Position numbers and translations under genes: made by a program. DNA of 64,000 bases from Planctobacterium marinum (GTDB lineage Bacteria > Pseudomonadota > Gammaproteobacteria > Enterobacterales > Alteromonadaceae). The stretch spans positions 715,232-779,231 of the forward strand of contig NZ_JAJEWQ010000001.1 in the NCBI RefSeq assembly GCF_020687805.1, in the 5' to 3' direction. Of this stretch, positions 19,751 to 30,201 are shown piece after piece; within the stretch, counting starts at the first letter, position 1, and every line of letters starts with the position of its first letter. Under the pieces are notes generated by a model. That model was given only the letters and a program-made list of their open reading frames with translations, did no database searches and was not told the DNA's origin.

Positions 19751-19928
19751 ATACCAGAAGCCCAACACTCCGCCCACGGAGTGACAGTTACAGAGTTTCA
19801 CCTCAAATAACCAAACTGACTGCCGTCTGATTGCAGTCAGTTCTCGGCGATGGTCCCCGTCATTCAAACAGCAAAGATAAACAGACTATCCCTGTTGAAC
19901 TATCTGGCCAACGCTCCTCTTCTGATAT
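19751..19928 (-). promoter_or_regulatory. Lysine riboswitch (L box) before lysC
   Basis: Read on the minus strand, the region opens with ATATCAGAAG and closes with CTTCTGGTAT, a 10-bp P1 stem with one G-U pair. Inside are the conserved lysine-aptamer elements AGAAGAGGAGCGTTG (P1/P2 junction), GGGGACCATCGCCGAG, and ACTGTCACTCC before GGAGTG. They are in the same order as in the E. coli lysC leader. Lysine binding should reduce lysC expression. A 7-bp hairpin (AACGTTT/AAACGTT) follows P1 without a T tract, so control may be at translation; the expression platform is not certain. Confidence 0.93.
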
Positions 19929-20020
19929 ACGCAAGGAGAATACCGGTGAACAGGTATCTGGCAGGCGTAAAATCGAGTAGGCAGATTAAAAGAAATTACG
20001 CGTGCAGTTGCAAGCACAAT

Positions 20021-20809
20021 TTAGTTCTTTCTTATCACGATATGAAAATATTTGCCTAACCACAGGTACGGCTCCTGTTGGCAATGGGCTAATTCCAGCG
20101 CTTTAATCTGTTCATAATGCAACGCCTGATGTTGCTTATCTTTTAAATAGTCATGAAAACAACGGATACCGGAGGTTTTAATCACTTCACAGGGTAATTT
20201 GGCCAACCAGCCGAGCACAGTAGCGGGCAATAGTGGCGTGTGACTGGCTAACCTGAGTCGGTTTTTTTGCTTCATCCCGTTTTTGATCAGATCAAAATTG
20301 CCGTACAGAATGTTGCCAAACAGGTTGGCGTTTTGATTAAAGAAACTCAGAGATAAGTACCCCTTGTGATTCAATAATTGCAGCAGCTTTTGCAGGACAG
20401 ATTCAGGTTCCTGCAACCATTCAAACACGGCATGGCATACTATCAGTTCAAATTGCTGCTGTTCATCGATATCCTGGATAGCGCCATGCTGCAAAGTCAG
20501 GTTTTCACCGGCGTTCAGTTTGGTTTTAGCCACCTCCAGGGTGTCCCGGGACAGGTCATTTAACGTGACATTCAGCCCCTGATTCAACAACTCTCTGGCA
20601 AATTCACCGGTGCCTCCTCCGGCATCCAGCGCCTTGGCCTGTGGCGGCAACAATGGCCACAAAAATTCCAGATTGTGCAATAGCATTTCATGCCTCAGGC
20701 GCCCTTTGGTGGTACCATAAATATTTTTATCAAACTTGCTGGCAATGTGGTCGAAACTGGTATCATTGTTTCCCTCAGGCGCTTTGCTTTTCACTTTTTT
20801 ATCGGACAT
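20021..20809 (-). CDS. cmoM: tRNA 5-carboxymethoxyuridine methyltransferase CmoM
   Basis: An S-adenosylmethionine-dependent methyltransferase that makes the methyl ester of cmo5U34 in certain tRNAs. It matches E. coli CmoM (SmtA) along its length: FDHIASKFDKNIYGTTKGRL, LDAGGGTGEFAREL (motif I), CHAVFEWLQEPESVLQ, GNFDLIKNGM, and FHDYLKDKQ with YLWLGKYFHIVIRKN at the end. The first ~18 residues are a Lys-rich extension absent from E. coli, so a later start is possible. Divergent from elyC, with 13 bases between the starts. Confidence 0.9.
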   Translation of the reverse strand: MSDKKVKSKAPEGNNDTSFDHIASKFDKNIYGTTKGRLRHEMLLHNLEFLWPLLPPQAKALDAGGGTGEFARELLNQGLNVTLNDLSRDTLEVAKTKLNAGENLTLQHGAIQDIDEQQQFELIVCHAVFEWLQEPESVLQKLLQLLNHKGYLSLSFFNQNANLFGNILYGNFDLIKNGMKQKNRLRLASHTPLLPATVLGWLAKLPCEVIKTSGIRCFHDYLKDKQHQALHYEQIKALELAHCQQEPYLWLGKYFHIVIRKN

Positions 20810-20822
20810 TGATCACACAACT

Positions 20823-21575
20823 ATGCTAGGTTTTACGTTGAAAAAATGGTTAGGCGCATTATTACAGCCTTTACCGGTACTGGTTATCATTTTACTTTTT
20901 ACCTTGTGGCTCATGCTAAAAGGCCGCCACAAAGCCGCCATTTGGCTACAATCTCTGAGTGTTTTGCTGCTGATAGCTGTCACCACCCCACCACTTGCTG
21001 ATTATCTGGTCAAACAGGTTGAAGGCAACATAGCACAGTTTGACGAATCACTGACCGTGGATTTCGTCGTGGTTCTGGGCTGCGGTCATGTCAATGACAG
21101 GCGCATTCCCATCACCGCACAGATAGACAGCTGCTCACTTCACCGGGTCACCGAAGGAGTCAGAATAGCAAGACAACAGCCGGGCGCTCGTATTGTGTTT
21201 AGTGGCTATGGTGGCAGTCAACCCATGAGCAATGCAGAAACCAATAAAGAGCTGGCCATGGCATTAGGGATCAGTGAACATCGCATTACGGTCTTTTCAA
21301 ACCCTAAAGACACACGCGAAGAAGCACAGCTTATGACGCCTGTCTTAACCAATAAAAAATTTGCTCTGGTCACATCTGCCAGCCACATGCCACGCGCCAT
21401 AGAGTTCTTTCGACAACAAAAACTGACGCCCATCCCCGCGCCCACCGGGCACCTTCACCGCGAAGAAGGTGAAAAGTTATTGAGGGAATACCTCCCCGAT
21501 GCGCATTATCTGCATAAAACAGAGACAGCGACCTACGAATTTTTAGGGCGACTTTGGCAAAAGCTCACTGAATAA
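20823..21575 (+). CDS. elyC: Envelope biogenesis factor ElyC (DUF218 family)
   Basis: A 250-residue inner-membrane protein with two N-terminal helices and a periplasmic DUF218 domain. E. coli ElyC is needed for peptidoglycan assembly at low temperature. Matching segments are FTLKKWLGALLQPLPVLVI, VDFVVVLGCGHVNDRR, PKDTREEAQLM, and LVTSASHMPRAIEFFRQQ. ATG 20823 (MLGFTLKKW) corresponds to the E. coli start; the frame stays open upstream but overlaps cmoM there. Neighbours are divergent cmoM and the convergent Nif3-like gene. Confidence 0.9.
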   Translation: MLGFTLKKWLGALLQPLPVLVIILLFTLWLMLKGRHKAAIWLQSLSVLLLIAVTTPPLADYLVKQVEGNIAQFDESLTVDFVVVLGCGHVNDRRIPITAQIDSCSLHRVTEGVRIARQQPGARIVFSGYGGSQPMSNAETNKELAMALGISEHRITVFSNPKDTREEAQLMTPVLTNKKFALVTSASHMPRAIEFFRQQKLTPIPAPTGHLHREEGEKLLREYLPDAHYLHKTETATYEFLGRLWQKLTE

Positions 21576-21590
21576 GATTCCGGAAAAACT

Positions 21591-22346
21591 TTACACCGGG
21601 TTGTCGATATCAATAAAGCTGACATCCAGCGCCAACTCGCGGGCGACAACCTCTCCCAGTGCCTTTATTCCGTATCTTTCGGTGGCATGATGGCCTGCCG
21701 ACAGGTAGGCAATCCCCAGTTCTCTGGCGATGTGTGTGGTTTGTTCTGAGATTTCACCTGAAATAAACATATCGATGCCATGTTCGGCAGCCTGCTCAAT
21801 AAAACTTTGGCCGCCACCGGTACACCAGGCCACCTGATTGATTTTGCGTTTGAGATTACCCACTACCATTGGTGTTCTGCCCAACCGCTGTTCAACGTTT
21901 TTAGCAAAATCGGCAACACTGGTGTGGATATTACTGGTGCCCCGCATTACAACCCCCTCTGGTTTTATCGCCTCAACACTGTGAATATCGGTAAGTCCCA
22001 GAAGCTTTCCCAATTGACTGTTGTTGCCGAATTCCGGATGCACATCCAGGGGTAAGTGATAGGCGTACAGGTTAATGCCATTGTCTATCAAGGCTTTAAT
22101 ACGTTGGTATTTCATACCGACGATGGCGGGATTTTCACTTTTCCAAAAAAAACCATGGTGCACTAACAATGCATCGGCACCATGTTCAATCGCAGCATCA
22201 ATCAGCGCCTGACATGCGGTTACACCGGTAATAATATTCTGAATCTTGGATTTACCTTCGACCTGCAATCCATTTGGACAATAGTCCTTGATTAACTGCG
22301 GTTGCAAACGCTGGTTTAACCAGCTCAACAATTCCGTATTTTTCAT
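21591..22346 (-). CDS. Nif3-like dinuclear metal-centre protein (YbgI-like)
   Basis: A 251-residue Nif3/YbgI protein, a hexameric ring with a two-metal site. The metal-binding residues sit in the segments VHHGFFWKSE and YAYHLPLDVHPEFGNN, and near the C-terminus in SAGHHATERYG. The molecular function is unsettled; a hydrolase or GTP cyclohydrolase-like role has been suggested for the family. ATG 22346 (MKNTELLSWLN) starts the conserved domain; the frame upstream to 22370 adds only eight residues. Confidence 0.93.
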   Translation of the reverse strand: MKNTELLSWLNQRLQPQLIKDYCPNGLQVEGKSKIQNIITGVTACQALIDAAIEHGADALLVHHGFFWKSENPAIVGMKYQRIKALIDNGINLYAYHLPLDVHPEFGNNSQLGKLLGLTDIHSVEAIKPEGVVMRGTSNIHTSVADFAKNVEQRLGRTPMVVGNLKRKINQVAWCTGGGQSFIEQAAEHGIDMFISGEISEQTTHIARELGIAYLSAGHHATERYGIKALGEVVARELALDVSFIDIDNPV

Positions 22347-22477
22347 TCGATTTCCCCTGTTTTTCGTCACAAAAAACGCTATTCAGTATGAAAATTAGAC
22401 TTTAGCTATAAAACACTGTATAACAACTGGCTGTATTTTCGCATTCAAGTATTAAAAACAAAATAGTTAAGATTAAT

Positions 22478-22837
22478 ATGAGTAAATTGGATAAAGATCA
22501 GGTAATTGCTAAATTCACAGAAGCCTACACAGCTGCAAACGGCAAAGCGCCGGAAATTGAAGCCAAGGGCGGATGGTACAGTGTCGACGGCGGTAAAAAT
22601 ATGCGTCTGGCACAATTAGACGAAATGGCTGACGAGCTGGCAGGCGGAAAAGCTGAAGAAGCGCCAAAAGCTGCGCCGAAAAAAGCTGAACCTAAAAAAG
22701 AAGCCAAAAAGGCAGAAAAAGCGCCTAAAGCGGCTGCACCTAAAAAGGCTAAAGCAGACAAGTCAGGCTTTTCTGTAAAGGCATTCTGGAATGAAAAGCT
22801 CGACAAAGAGCATCCAGGCTCAACGCTACCTCGATAA
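22478..22837 (+). CDS. Small protein with Lys/Ala-rich histone H1-like linker
   Basis: A 119-residue protein of unknown function. Residues 1-60 form a small acidic domain (KLDKDQVIAKFTEAYTAANG, then GGWYSVDGGKNMRLAQLDEM). Residues 61-95 are a low-complexity Lys/Ala/Pro stretch with repeated APKKAEPKK-like units, as in histone H1 tails. The C-terminus (FSVKAFWNEKLDKEHPGSTL) is a conserved-looking cap. The basic linker suggests contact with nucleic acid or the ribosome, but that is inference. A strong terminator lies 30 bases after the stop. Confidence 0.75.
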   Translation: MSKLDKDQVIAKFTEAYTAANGKAPEIEAKGGWYSVDGGKNMRLAQLDEMADELAGGKAEEAPKAAPKKAEPKKEAKKAEKAPKAAAPKKAKADKSGFSVKAFWNEKLDKEHPGSTLPR

Positions 22838-22861
22838 ACATTCTCGAGACGCGAAGATGAC

Positions 22862-22890
22862 GAAAAAAGCGCCTGTACGGCGCTTTTTTT
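22862..22890. terminator. Bidirectional rho-independent terminator
   Basis: A GCGCC/GGCGC stem with a TGTAC loop, flanked by six A on the left and seven T on the right. It sits between the convergent Lys/Ala-rich protein gene and the DUF523-DUF1722 gene. Confidence 0.88.
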
Positions 22891-23821
22891 ATGCCATCAA
22901 TCCTAATTCCAGCGGATATGGATTGAGATACGCCTGTTTTGCTAAAAACTCGTTTGGAAACTCCCGCAAATAATGATTTATCAGTGTCAACGGTGCCAAT
23001 AACGGCACGTAGCCACTGTGATATTTTTTTATTTCCTCAGTCAGTTCCGACTTATATTTGCTGTCCAGCTCCTGTTTGAAAAACCCCTGCAGGTGCATCA
23101 ACACATTAGTGTGTTTTTTTCGGGTGGTGGGTTTAGATAGCGCTTGCATAAACTTACTGCGGTAGGCAGCTACAGCGGCATCAAAATCCTGACGACAATT
23201 AGCCACCACAGGCCCTAACTCATAATAAATTTTAGGGTTGTAGGCTAACAATAAATATTTATAACAGGTGTGAAACTCAATCAATGAAGAAGGCTGCATG
23301 TTTTCAAGCACCAACTGCCTGAACCTGGCATAGGCTTCTACTCGGGTGAAAAAGCTCTCTCTGAGCCCCTGATCATTCAGGCGACCATCCTCTTCAACTG
23401 GCAGATCCGGAAAAGCCTGTTTTAATGCTGCGGCAAACATACCGACGCCATCGCGGTGTAATAACTTTCCATCCTCATTGTGAATCTTGATGCGTTCCAT
23501 ACCGCAACTGGGTGACTTGGCAGCCAAAATATAACCATCAAGCTCTTGCAGGCGTTCAAGCTGACGAGAGAAGTACCCGGCCATTGCATCACTGTAATCT
23601 TTTTCACCGGTTTTAGAATCAACTAAACGAATCCGCTCATCAACCTCTCTTAACTGGATCGCCGGTCTGGGAACCGGCATCCCTATCCCCACTTCCGGGC
23701 AAAATTTTACAAGCTCATAATGTGTCACAATGTGTCCAGCCACAAAAGCTGAGCGCTTGTGGCCACCATCGAACCTGACCTTATCACCTACCACACAGGC
23801 ACTGGTACCAATCTTTATCAT
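22889..23821 (-). CDS. DUF523 and DUF1722 fusion protein (YbgA-type)
   Basis: A 310-residue two-domain protein. Residues 1-150 are DUF523, the fold of 2-thiouracil desulfidase, with Cys motifs GTSACVVGDKVRFDGGHKR, FCPEVGIGMPVPR and AKSPSCG that could hold an Fe-S cluster. Residues 170-300 are DUF1722 (YbgA-like: YKLLLAYNPKIYYELGPVVA, KHTNVLMHLQGFFK). The fusion is common in proteobacteria and sits next to photolyase genes in some genomes, but not here. A desulfidase-like activity on thiolated bases is a family-level inference. The ATG at 23821 follows GGAGGACATT. Confidence 0.88.
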   Translation of the reverse strand: MIKIGTSACVVGDKVRFDGGHKRSAFVAGHIVTHYELVKFCPEVGIGMPVPRPAIQLREVDERIRLVDSKTGEKDYSDAMAGYFSRQLERLQELDGYILAAKSPSCGMERIKIHNEDGKLLHRDGVGMFAAALKQAFPDLPVEEDGRLNDQGLRESFFTRVEAYARFRQLVLENMQPSSLIEFHTCYKYLLLAYNPKIYYELGPVVANCRQDFDAAVAAYRSKFMQALSKPTTRKKHTNVLMHLQGFFKQELDSKYKSELTEEIKKYHSGYVPLLAPLTLINHYLREFPNEFLAKQAYLNPYPLELGLMA

Positions 23822-23869
23822 AATGTCCTCCTGCCTGTATTACGTATCATCAGAATTCAGAGATCAACT

Positions 23870-24316
23870 TCAGGCCCTGAGCATAGCAACCTTTTCTATA
23901 CCGTGTTCAGGGGTCCAGCGTTTAATTTCTTTAAAACCGTGTTTCTCATATAAAAGGATAGCAGGTTTATTTTTGCTGGCGGTCTCTACCAAGGTTTTCT
24001 CAAAATCGCCCAGGCTAAATACATGTTGCAGCAGTTGCCCGGCAATGCCTTTTCTAAAAAACTCAGGAGCCACCACCAGGCTGTGAATTTCCAGCACATC
24101 GGATGCCAATTCCACTTCAATCACAGCCCTTAGTTGCCTGCCCTCTTGCATAGCAATGAATACATTATTTGATTATGCTATCTGTTCAACTGTGCGTTTT
24201 AGCGGCGGAAAGTTTTGCGCCTGAATCAATTCAGCTTCTAATTTGTAGGACGCCTGGAAAACAGAATGAATTTGCTCTGCAATAGTCCGTTTGTGATGTG
24301 CTAACGTTGTTATCAT
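23870..24316 (-). pseudogene. GNAT acetyltransferase interrupted by a TAA stop
   Basis: One reading frame from ATG 24316 to 23870 would encode a 148-residue GNAT protein, but codon 48 (24175-24173) is TAA. Before it are MITTLAHHKRTIAEQIHSVF and a segment ending NFPPLKRTVEQIA. After it are SNNVFIAMQEGRQLRAVIEV and the acetyl-CoA loop LVVAPEFFRKGIAGQLLQHV, then YEKHGFKEI. The frame is intact on both sides, so a single base change (for example from CAA or GAA) explains the break. A downstream ATG at 24151 could start a 93-residue remnant holding the acetyl-CoA-binding part. Confidence 0.75.
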
Positions 24317-24328
24317 TATTTGCAACTA

Positions 24329-24670
24329 TTACCCTTGAATCACCGCATTGCCGACGTTATAGAAAGAGCGAATACTCTTGATGTAATCACCTTCAAGCTC
24401 ATACCATTCACACACCGTCATTTGCAGGCCGGTGTTACTATTATGTTGCTCGAACTGCACACAAACCTGATCAGCATCGCATATATATTTAATAACGGTG
24501 AGTTTGTTGCCTAAAAAGTCTTGCTTGTTTTTAGCGACAATTTCCATGTAACGATGTTTGGATTCGATAGTGCCAAAGGGGCTGGTATGGATAAAGTCAT
24601 CGGCTATAGGTAAATCGTCGATTTCACCCGAATTCCAGCATTGAAACCATTTTTCTATTAGTTTATGCAT
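24329..24670 (-). CDS. SnoaL-like (NTF2-fold) protein
   Basis: A 113-residue protein with the cone-shaped NTF2 fold typical of SnoaL-like polyketide cyclases and nuclear-transport-factor-like enzymes. It opens LIEKWFQCWNSGEIDDLPIA and FIHTSPFGTIESKHRYM, and ends with MTVCEWYELEGDYIKSIRSF. The family is functionally diverse and no substrate can be named. It lies 14 bases after the GNAT gene 24685-25125 on the same strand and 12 bases before the broken GNAT gene, so the three may form one message. Confidence 0.75.
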   Translation of the reverse strand: MHKLIEKWFQCWNSGEIDDLPIADDFIHTSPFGTIESKHRYMEIVAKNKQDFLGNKLTVIKYICDADQVCVQFEQHNSNTGLQMTVCEWYELEGDYIKSIRSFYNVGNAVIQG

Positions 24671-24684
24671 ATGTACTTGTCCGG

Positions 24685-25125
24685 TTATTGAAGCTGTTTA
24701 ATAAAAAGAACCTTACTGCTTGTAATGTTACCATTGTCCTCATAGCCATGAATCTGATAGCCATTATTTATCAGTAAACTCATCATAGCAGGGAACTGAT
24801 TCATGGATTTAACCCTGATATAACAGAGTCCAACATGCTTTTTCACCCATGCCTCCTGCTGACTAAGCAGTGCCTGCGCAACCCCCAACTTCCTGTATTG
24901 CGGTAAAACGGCTCCAATCCAACTATAGAATTCGTTATCTGACACCTGGTAGCCTACTTTAAAGGCAACATCAGTACCATTAACTGAGGCGATCAGAATA
25001 AGGCTGATACGGTCTTTAAGTCGCTCTGATATTGATATTTCACTGTGTTTTTTACTAAATTCAGGGATCAATTTTTGCATTGCGGCCACATCTTTAACTG
25101 AGCCTTCCCGGATTGAAACCTGCAT
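24685..25125 (-). CDS. GNAT family N-acetyltransferase
   Basis: A 146-residue acetyltransferase of the GNAT fold. The strand FKVGYQVSDNEFYSWIGAVL is followed by the acetyl-CoA-binding loop LPQYRKLGVAQALLSQQEAW (QxxGxA-like), then RVKSMNQFPAMMSLLINNGY. The N-terminus VSIREGSVKDVAAMQKLIPE is typical. The substrate is unknown. It is the first gene of the possible GNAT, SnoaL-like, broken GNAT set. Confidence 0.85.
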   Translation of the reverse strand: MQVSIREGSVKDVAAMQKLIPEFSKKHSEISISERLKDRISLILIASVNGTDVAFKVGYQVSDNEFYSWIGAVLPQYRKLGVAQALLSQQEAWVKKHVGLCYIRVKSMNQFPAMMSLLINNGYQIHGYEDNGNITSSKVLFIKQLQ

Positions 25126-25286
25126 ATTTCCCGCACCTCTCAGTAAGTCAATAATTGAGCCAGATTGATACAGTTCATTCTAAATGGGATAAGCATCATA
25201 AACCATCACGGAAATTTTTTAACCTTCCATTTTACCTGCACATTTCGGGGTTACTTTATTTACCAACCCATAACGGAGGTATGACT

Positions 25287-26069
25287 ATGAATCGTGGCAA
25301 TTACGGACGCAACCTGGCTCCGCCAACGCAGGATCCTCGCAGAGATGCCAAAGCTCAGATGATAAATGGCCCGAACCGACAAATACTGGACAATAAAGCC
25401 AATCAATCCCTTCAGGCGCATGTTGCTAAGGTTGCAAACCAATCCTATAACGCCCTCAGGGTTTATCATGGCGTGCATTCAGACGGTCAAAACCGAATCA
25501 ATCAGCAGGGACTGCGTGCTCAGGGAGGACCAGGCATGTCTGCTGCGATTGGAGATCAAAATCGGGCACAAGGGCACACTTTCGTTACTACCGATAAGGA
25601 CCAGGCCGGATATTATGCGAAGATATCCACTGAGATGAACAAAGCTCGTGTTATGGAAAACCACAACTCTACCGAAAACCAAATTGACAGAGTCCTGAAT
25701 GGACAGATTCAACCGCAAATTATGCGAGCCATCCTGAGTCCAACAGACAAAAGCAGAATGTTTAAAGATTACAAAGGAGGCGATGGCGATCACATGATCC
25801 CTCACAATCTGAGTTCTCAGAAAATGCTCCCCGGAGACAACACCAATCATGTCAATATGGCGCAAAAGCAACGGGCTGTCACCCTGATGCAAAGTGAGAT
25901 GCAAAAACGCGGGGCAACCGTCAGCACAGATACCGCAGGTAATCAATTACAACTACAGCGTCGTGCCTCAATTGCCAATGACAATGCTAAAGTTAACAGT
26001 CAGTACGCCACAGACGGGGCCAGGGAAACGGTTAAGCGGGCCCGAATGTTTGGCGTTTTTAGACAATAG
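25287..26069 (+). CDS. Orphan protein with ADP-ribosyltransferase-like core
   Basis: A 260-residue protein of no family I can name. After a Gln/Asn-rich N-terminus (RGNYGRNLAPPTQDPRRDAK), residues about 65-115 read LRVYHGVHSDGQNRINQQGL, then a Gly-rich stretch, then GHTFVTTDKDQAGYYAKI. A 'YHG..., GL, ...FVTTD...A.YYA' layout is what Arr-like and diphtheria-toxin-like ADP-ribosyltransferases show, so a toxin or effector is possible. This is inference from pattern only; the catalytic Glu is not placed. ATG 25287 is chosen because GGAGG lies seven bases upstream; ATG 25281 is too close. No immunity gene or secretion locus is adjacent. Confidence 0.6.
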   Translation: MNRGNYGRNLAPPTQDPRRDAKAQMINGPNRQILDNKANQSLQAHVAKVANQSYNALRVYHGVHSDGQNRINQQGLRAQGGPGMSAAIGDQNRAQGHTFVTTDKDQAGYYAKISTEMNKARVMENHNSTENQIDRVLNGQIQPQIMRAILSPTDKSRMFKDYKGGDGDHMIPHNLSSQKMLPGDNTNHVNMAQKQRAVTLMQSEMQKRGATVSTDTAGNQLQLQRRASIANDNAKVNSQYATDGARETVKRARMFGVFRQ

Positions 26070-26090
26070 AAAGTTGCTACGATAAAACAA

Positions 26091-26112
26091 AAAAGCCTCC
26101 GAAGAGGCTTTT
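26091..26112. terminator. Bidirectional rho-independent terminator
   Basis: AAAAGCCTC and GAGGCTTTT are separated by CGAA, between the orphan gene (plus) and ihfA (minus). A and T runs on both sides let it work in both directions. Confidence 0.88.
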
Positions 26113-26141
26113 AAATTTAGATTAATCAACACAGCGGTTAA

Positions 26142-26441
26142 TCAAAGATCAGCGGGTTTAGACCCTTCCACTCTGCTTTTAAGCTTCTGACCAGGTCTGA
26201 ATGTGACCACGCGACGGGCTTTGATGGGTATATCTTCTCCTGTCTTAGGATTTCTGCCAGGACGTTCATTTTTTTCCCGCAAATCAAAATTCCCAAATCC
26301 GGATAGTTTTACCTGTTCACCCGCCTCCAGGGCTTCACGCATTTCTTCAAAGAAATGTTCCACCAGATCTTTGGCGTCTCGTTTATTAAGACCCAATTTT
26401 TCAAACAGGTGTTCTGCCATATCTGCTTTGGTCAGAGCCAT
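26142..26441 (-). CDS. ihfA: Integration host factor alpha subunit
   Basis: One half of the DNA-bending heterodimer IHF. The 99 residues match E. coli IHF-alpha, with [20 protein letters not shown] at the start, [10 protein letters not shown], and the DNA-intercalating arm [20 protein letters not shown] that carries the kink-making Pro. It begins three bases after pheT ends, the usual pheST-ihfA operon of gammaproteobacteria. Confidence 0.97.
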   Translation of the reverse strand: MALTKADMAEHLFEKLGLNKRDAKDLVEHFFEEMREALEAGEQVKLSGFGNFDLREKNERPGRNPKTGEDIPIKARRVVTFRPGQKLKSRVEGSKPADL

Positions 26442-26444
26442 AGG

Positions 26445-28832
26445 TTATTCCCTCAAAGATGCATTAAATTCTTCAGTGAGTTTTTCTACTACACCATTAA
26501 CAATACTTTGGATTTCACTTTCTTCAAGCGTTCGCTCAACATCTTGTAGTGTCAGGGACAAAGCAAGGCTCTTTTTACCCTTTCCAATATTGTCACCACG
26601 GTACACGTCAAATAAGTTTAGGCCAACCAGTAGATTTGTGCCAAATTTTTCAATGACTTGCAAGACTTCTGATGCATTTATTGCTTCATCAACGATAATT
26701 GCTATATCTCTGCGGTTAGCAGGGAAACGTGACAAGGGTTTCGCTTTAGGCAACTTTGCTTCATTTAAGTGCGTTAACAGCAGTTCAAATACATAAGTTC
26801 GGCCATTTAACGCCAAAGGTTTTTCAAACTTAGGATGCACAGCGCCGACATAGCCCACCAACTGTTCACCGAGGTAAATCGCTGCCGTTTGTCCTGGGTG
26901 CATAGCGCTATGCTCGGCCTTTTTAAACTGGTATTCAGCAGCACTACCGGTGAGTGAAAGTAATCGCTCAACGTCACCCTTAATATCAAAAAAGTCTACT
27001 TTCTGGCTGTTTTCATTCCAGTATTCCGGGGCCTTATCACCGGCGATAACACCGGCAATCATCTCTTCCTGACGAACCCCTACCTTGAAAGCAGTATCAG
27101 GAACAAAGCGCAAGCCGGTTTCAAACAAACGAATGCGACTTTGTTGGCGATTCTGATTATAGCTTACGGATTTCAACAGGCCGGGTAGCAAACTTAGACG
27201 CATCGCCGACATATCCGCCGAAATTGGATGTGGCAATATTAAACTCTCAGCATCCGCAAACAACAATCCTTGTGCTTTAGGATCAACGAATGAGTAGGTA
27301 ATTGCTTCCTGATAATCATTGGCCACCAACACATCTTTGAACACATTGATGTTCAGTGCACTTTCCCGATGCTCCGGCATCGCCAGCGACGCTACAGGTG
27401 CCACATTGGGGATATTGTTATAACCATAAATGCGGGCCACTTCTTCGATCAAATCTTCTTCGATTGCGATATCAAAGCGATAGGCCGGCACCAGACACTG
27501 CCATGCACTGTCATCAAAAGAAGTATCAAAGCCAGAGCGCTGCAATAACTCGGTTACCTGAGCGGCAGGAATTTCAATTCCCAGAACACGTGCCAAACGC
27601 GATTGACGCAAGCAAACTTTTTTAGCGGCCGGGATATGGCTATCTGAAACAGCTTCCACCACAGGGCCGGCTTCGCCACCCACAATATCTAACAAGAGTT
27701 GCGTAGCTCGTTCCATGGCAGTTTTTTGCAACTGAGGATCAACACCACGCTCATAGCGGTGCGATGCATCTGTGTGTAGTCCGTATTGGCGGGCTTTGCC
27801 GGCAATGGCTAAAGGTGCAAAAAACGCACTTTCCAGGAAGATATCCACGGAACCGTCAGAAACCCCTGAGTCCAGTCCACCAAAGATACCCGCCATCGCC
27901 AACGGCTTGTGTTCATCGGCGATCACTAAGGTATTACTTTGCAGTTTTACCTCATTGCCATCCAACAAAGTTAACGATTCGTCTTGTTGAGCAAAGCGAA
28001 CTTTGATGCCACCCTCTAATTTGGCCAGATCAAATGCGTGCATTGGATGTCCAAGCTCCAGCAACACATAGTTGGTCACGTCGACCACAGGGTCGATAGC
28101 ACGAACGCCGCTGCGACGTAACCTTTCGGTTAACCAGGTCGGAGAATTCGCCTCCAGATTAATGCCTTTGATTACCCGCCCTAAATAACGAGGGCAGGCT
28201 TCGGGCGCTTCCAGAGTGATACTGCGACTTTCGTCAATGCCAGGAGCAACCGGTGGAGCCTGAACTTCAGTAACATCGGCGTTGTTTAACACACCGACTT
28301 CTCTGGCCAGACCGCGAATACCTAAACAGTCCGAGCGGTTAGGCGTCAAATCTACTTCGATAGAAACATCATCCAGGTTCAGATATTCACGGATATCCAG
28401 GCCAACTGGTGCATCTGACGGCAGTTCAATTATACCGTCGTGATCGTCAGAGATTTGCAACTCAGAAAAGGAGCACAACATACCAAATGAAGGTTGCCCC
28501 CTTAACTTCGCTTTTTTGATTTTAAAATTGCCCGGTAGTACCGCACCCACAGTCGCCACCGCGACTTTTAGACCCTGACGGCAGTTTGGCGCACCACAAA
28601 CGATATCCAGTAACTCGTCACCGCCGACATTCACTTTGGTAACTCGCAACTTGTCAGCATCAGGATGTTGACCACACTCAACGACTTCACCGACAACTAC
28701 GCCACTGAACTCGCCAGCTACAGCATCAACACTGTCCACTTCCAGACCGGCCATGGTGATTTGTGCCACCAATTCATCTGTTGAAATTGCTGGATTAACC
28801 CAGTCTCTTAACCATTTTTCACTGAATTTCAT
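26445..28832 (-). CDS. pheT: Phenylalanyl-tRNA synthetase beta subunit
   Basis: The beta subunit of the (alpha-beta)2 PheRS, holding the editing site and the tRNA anticodon-binding domain. The 795 residues equal E. coli PheT. Domains in order are an OB-fold tRNA-binding domain ([20 protein letters not shown]), B3/B4 editing (about 200-400; [20 protein letters not shown]), B5, the catalytic-like core, and the C-terminal ferredoxin-like FDX-ACB domain ([17 protein letters not shown]). It lies 11 bases after pheS. Confidence 0.97.
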   Translation of the reverse strand: MKFSEKWLRDWVNPAISTDELVAQITMAGLEVDSVDAVAGEFSGVVVGEVVECGQHPDADKLRVTKVNVGGDELLDIVCGAPNCRQGLKVAVATVGAVLPGNFKIKKAKLRGQPSFGMLCSFSELQISDDHDGIIELPSDAPVGLDIREYLNLDDVSIEVDLTPNRSDCLGIRGLAREVGVLNNADVTEVQAPPVAPGIDESRSITLEAPEACPRYLGRVIKGINLEANSPTWLTERLRRSGVRAIDPVVDVTNYVLLELGHPMHAFDLAKLEGGIKVRFAQQDESLTLLDGNEVKLQSNTLVIADEHKPLAMAGIFGGLDSGVSDGSVDIFLESAFFAPLAIAGKARQYGLHTDASHRYERGVDPQLQKTAMERATQLLLDIVGGEAGPVVEAVSDSHIPAAKKVCLRQSRLARVLGIEIPAAQVTELLQRSGFDTSFDDSAWQCLVPAYRFDIAIEEDLIEEVARIYGYNNIPNVAPVASLAMPEHRESALNINVFKDVLVANDYQEAITYSFVDPKAQGLLFADAESLILPHPISADMSAMRLSLLPGLLKSVSYNQNRQQSRIRLFETGLRFVPDTAFKVGVRQEEMIAGVIAGDKAPEYWNENSQKVDFFDIKGDVERLLSLTGSAAEYQFKKAEHSAMHPGQTAAIYLGEQLVGYVGAVHPKFEKPLALNGRTYVFELLLTHLNEAKLPKAKPLSRFPANRRDIAIIVDEAINASEVLQVIEKFGTNLLVGLNLFDVYRGDNIGKGKKSLALSLTLQDVERTLEESEIQSIVNGVVEKLTEEFNASLRE

Positions 28833-28843
28833 GCTGTTACTTA

Positions 28844-30201
<1,358 letters not shown>

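Noticed and set aside
19850..20059. Plus-strand frame of 69 codons upstream of lysC
   Set aside because: It overlaps the lysine riboswitch on the other strand, and its codons reflect that RNA rather than a protein.
25155..25286. N-terminal extension of the orphan ART-like protein from 25155
   Set aside because: The extra 44 codons do not look like protein and the perfect GGAGG at 25275-25279 fits ATG 25287.
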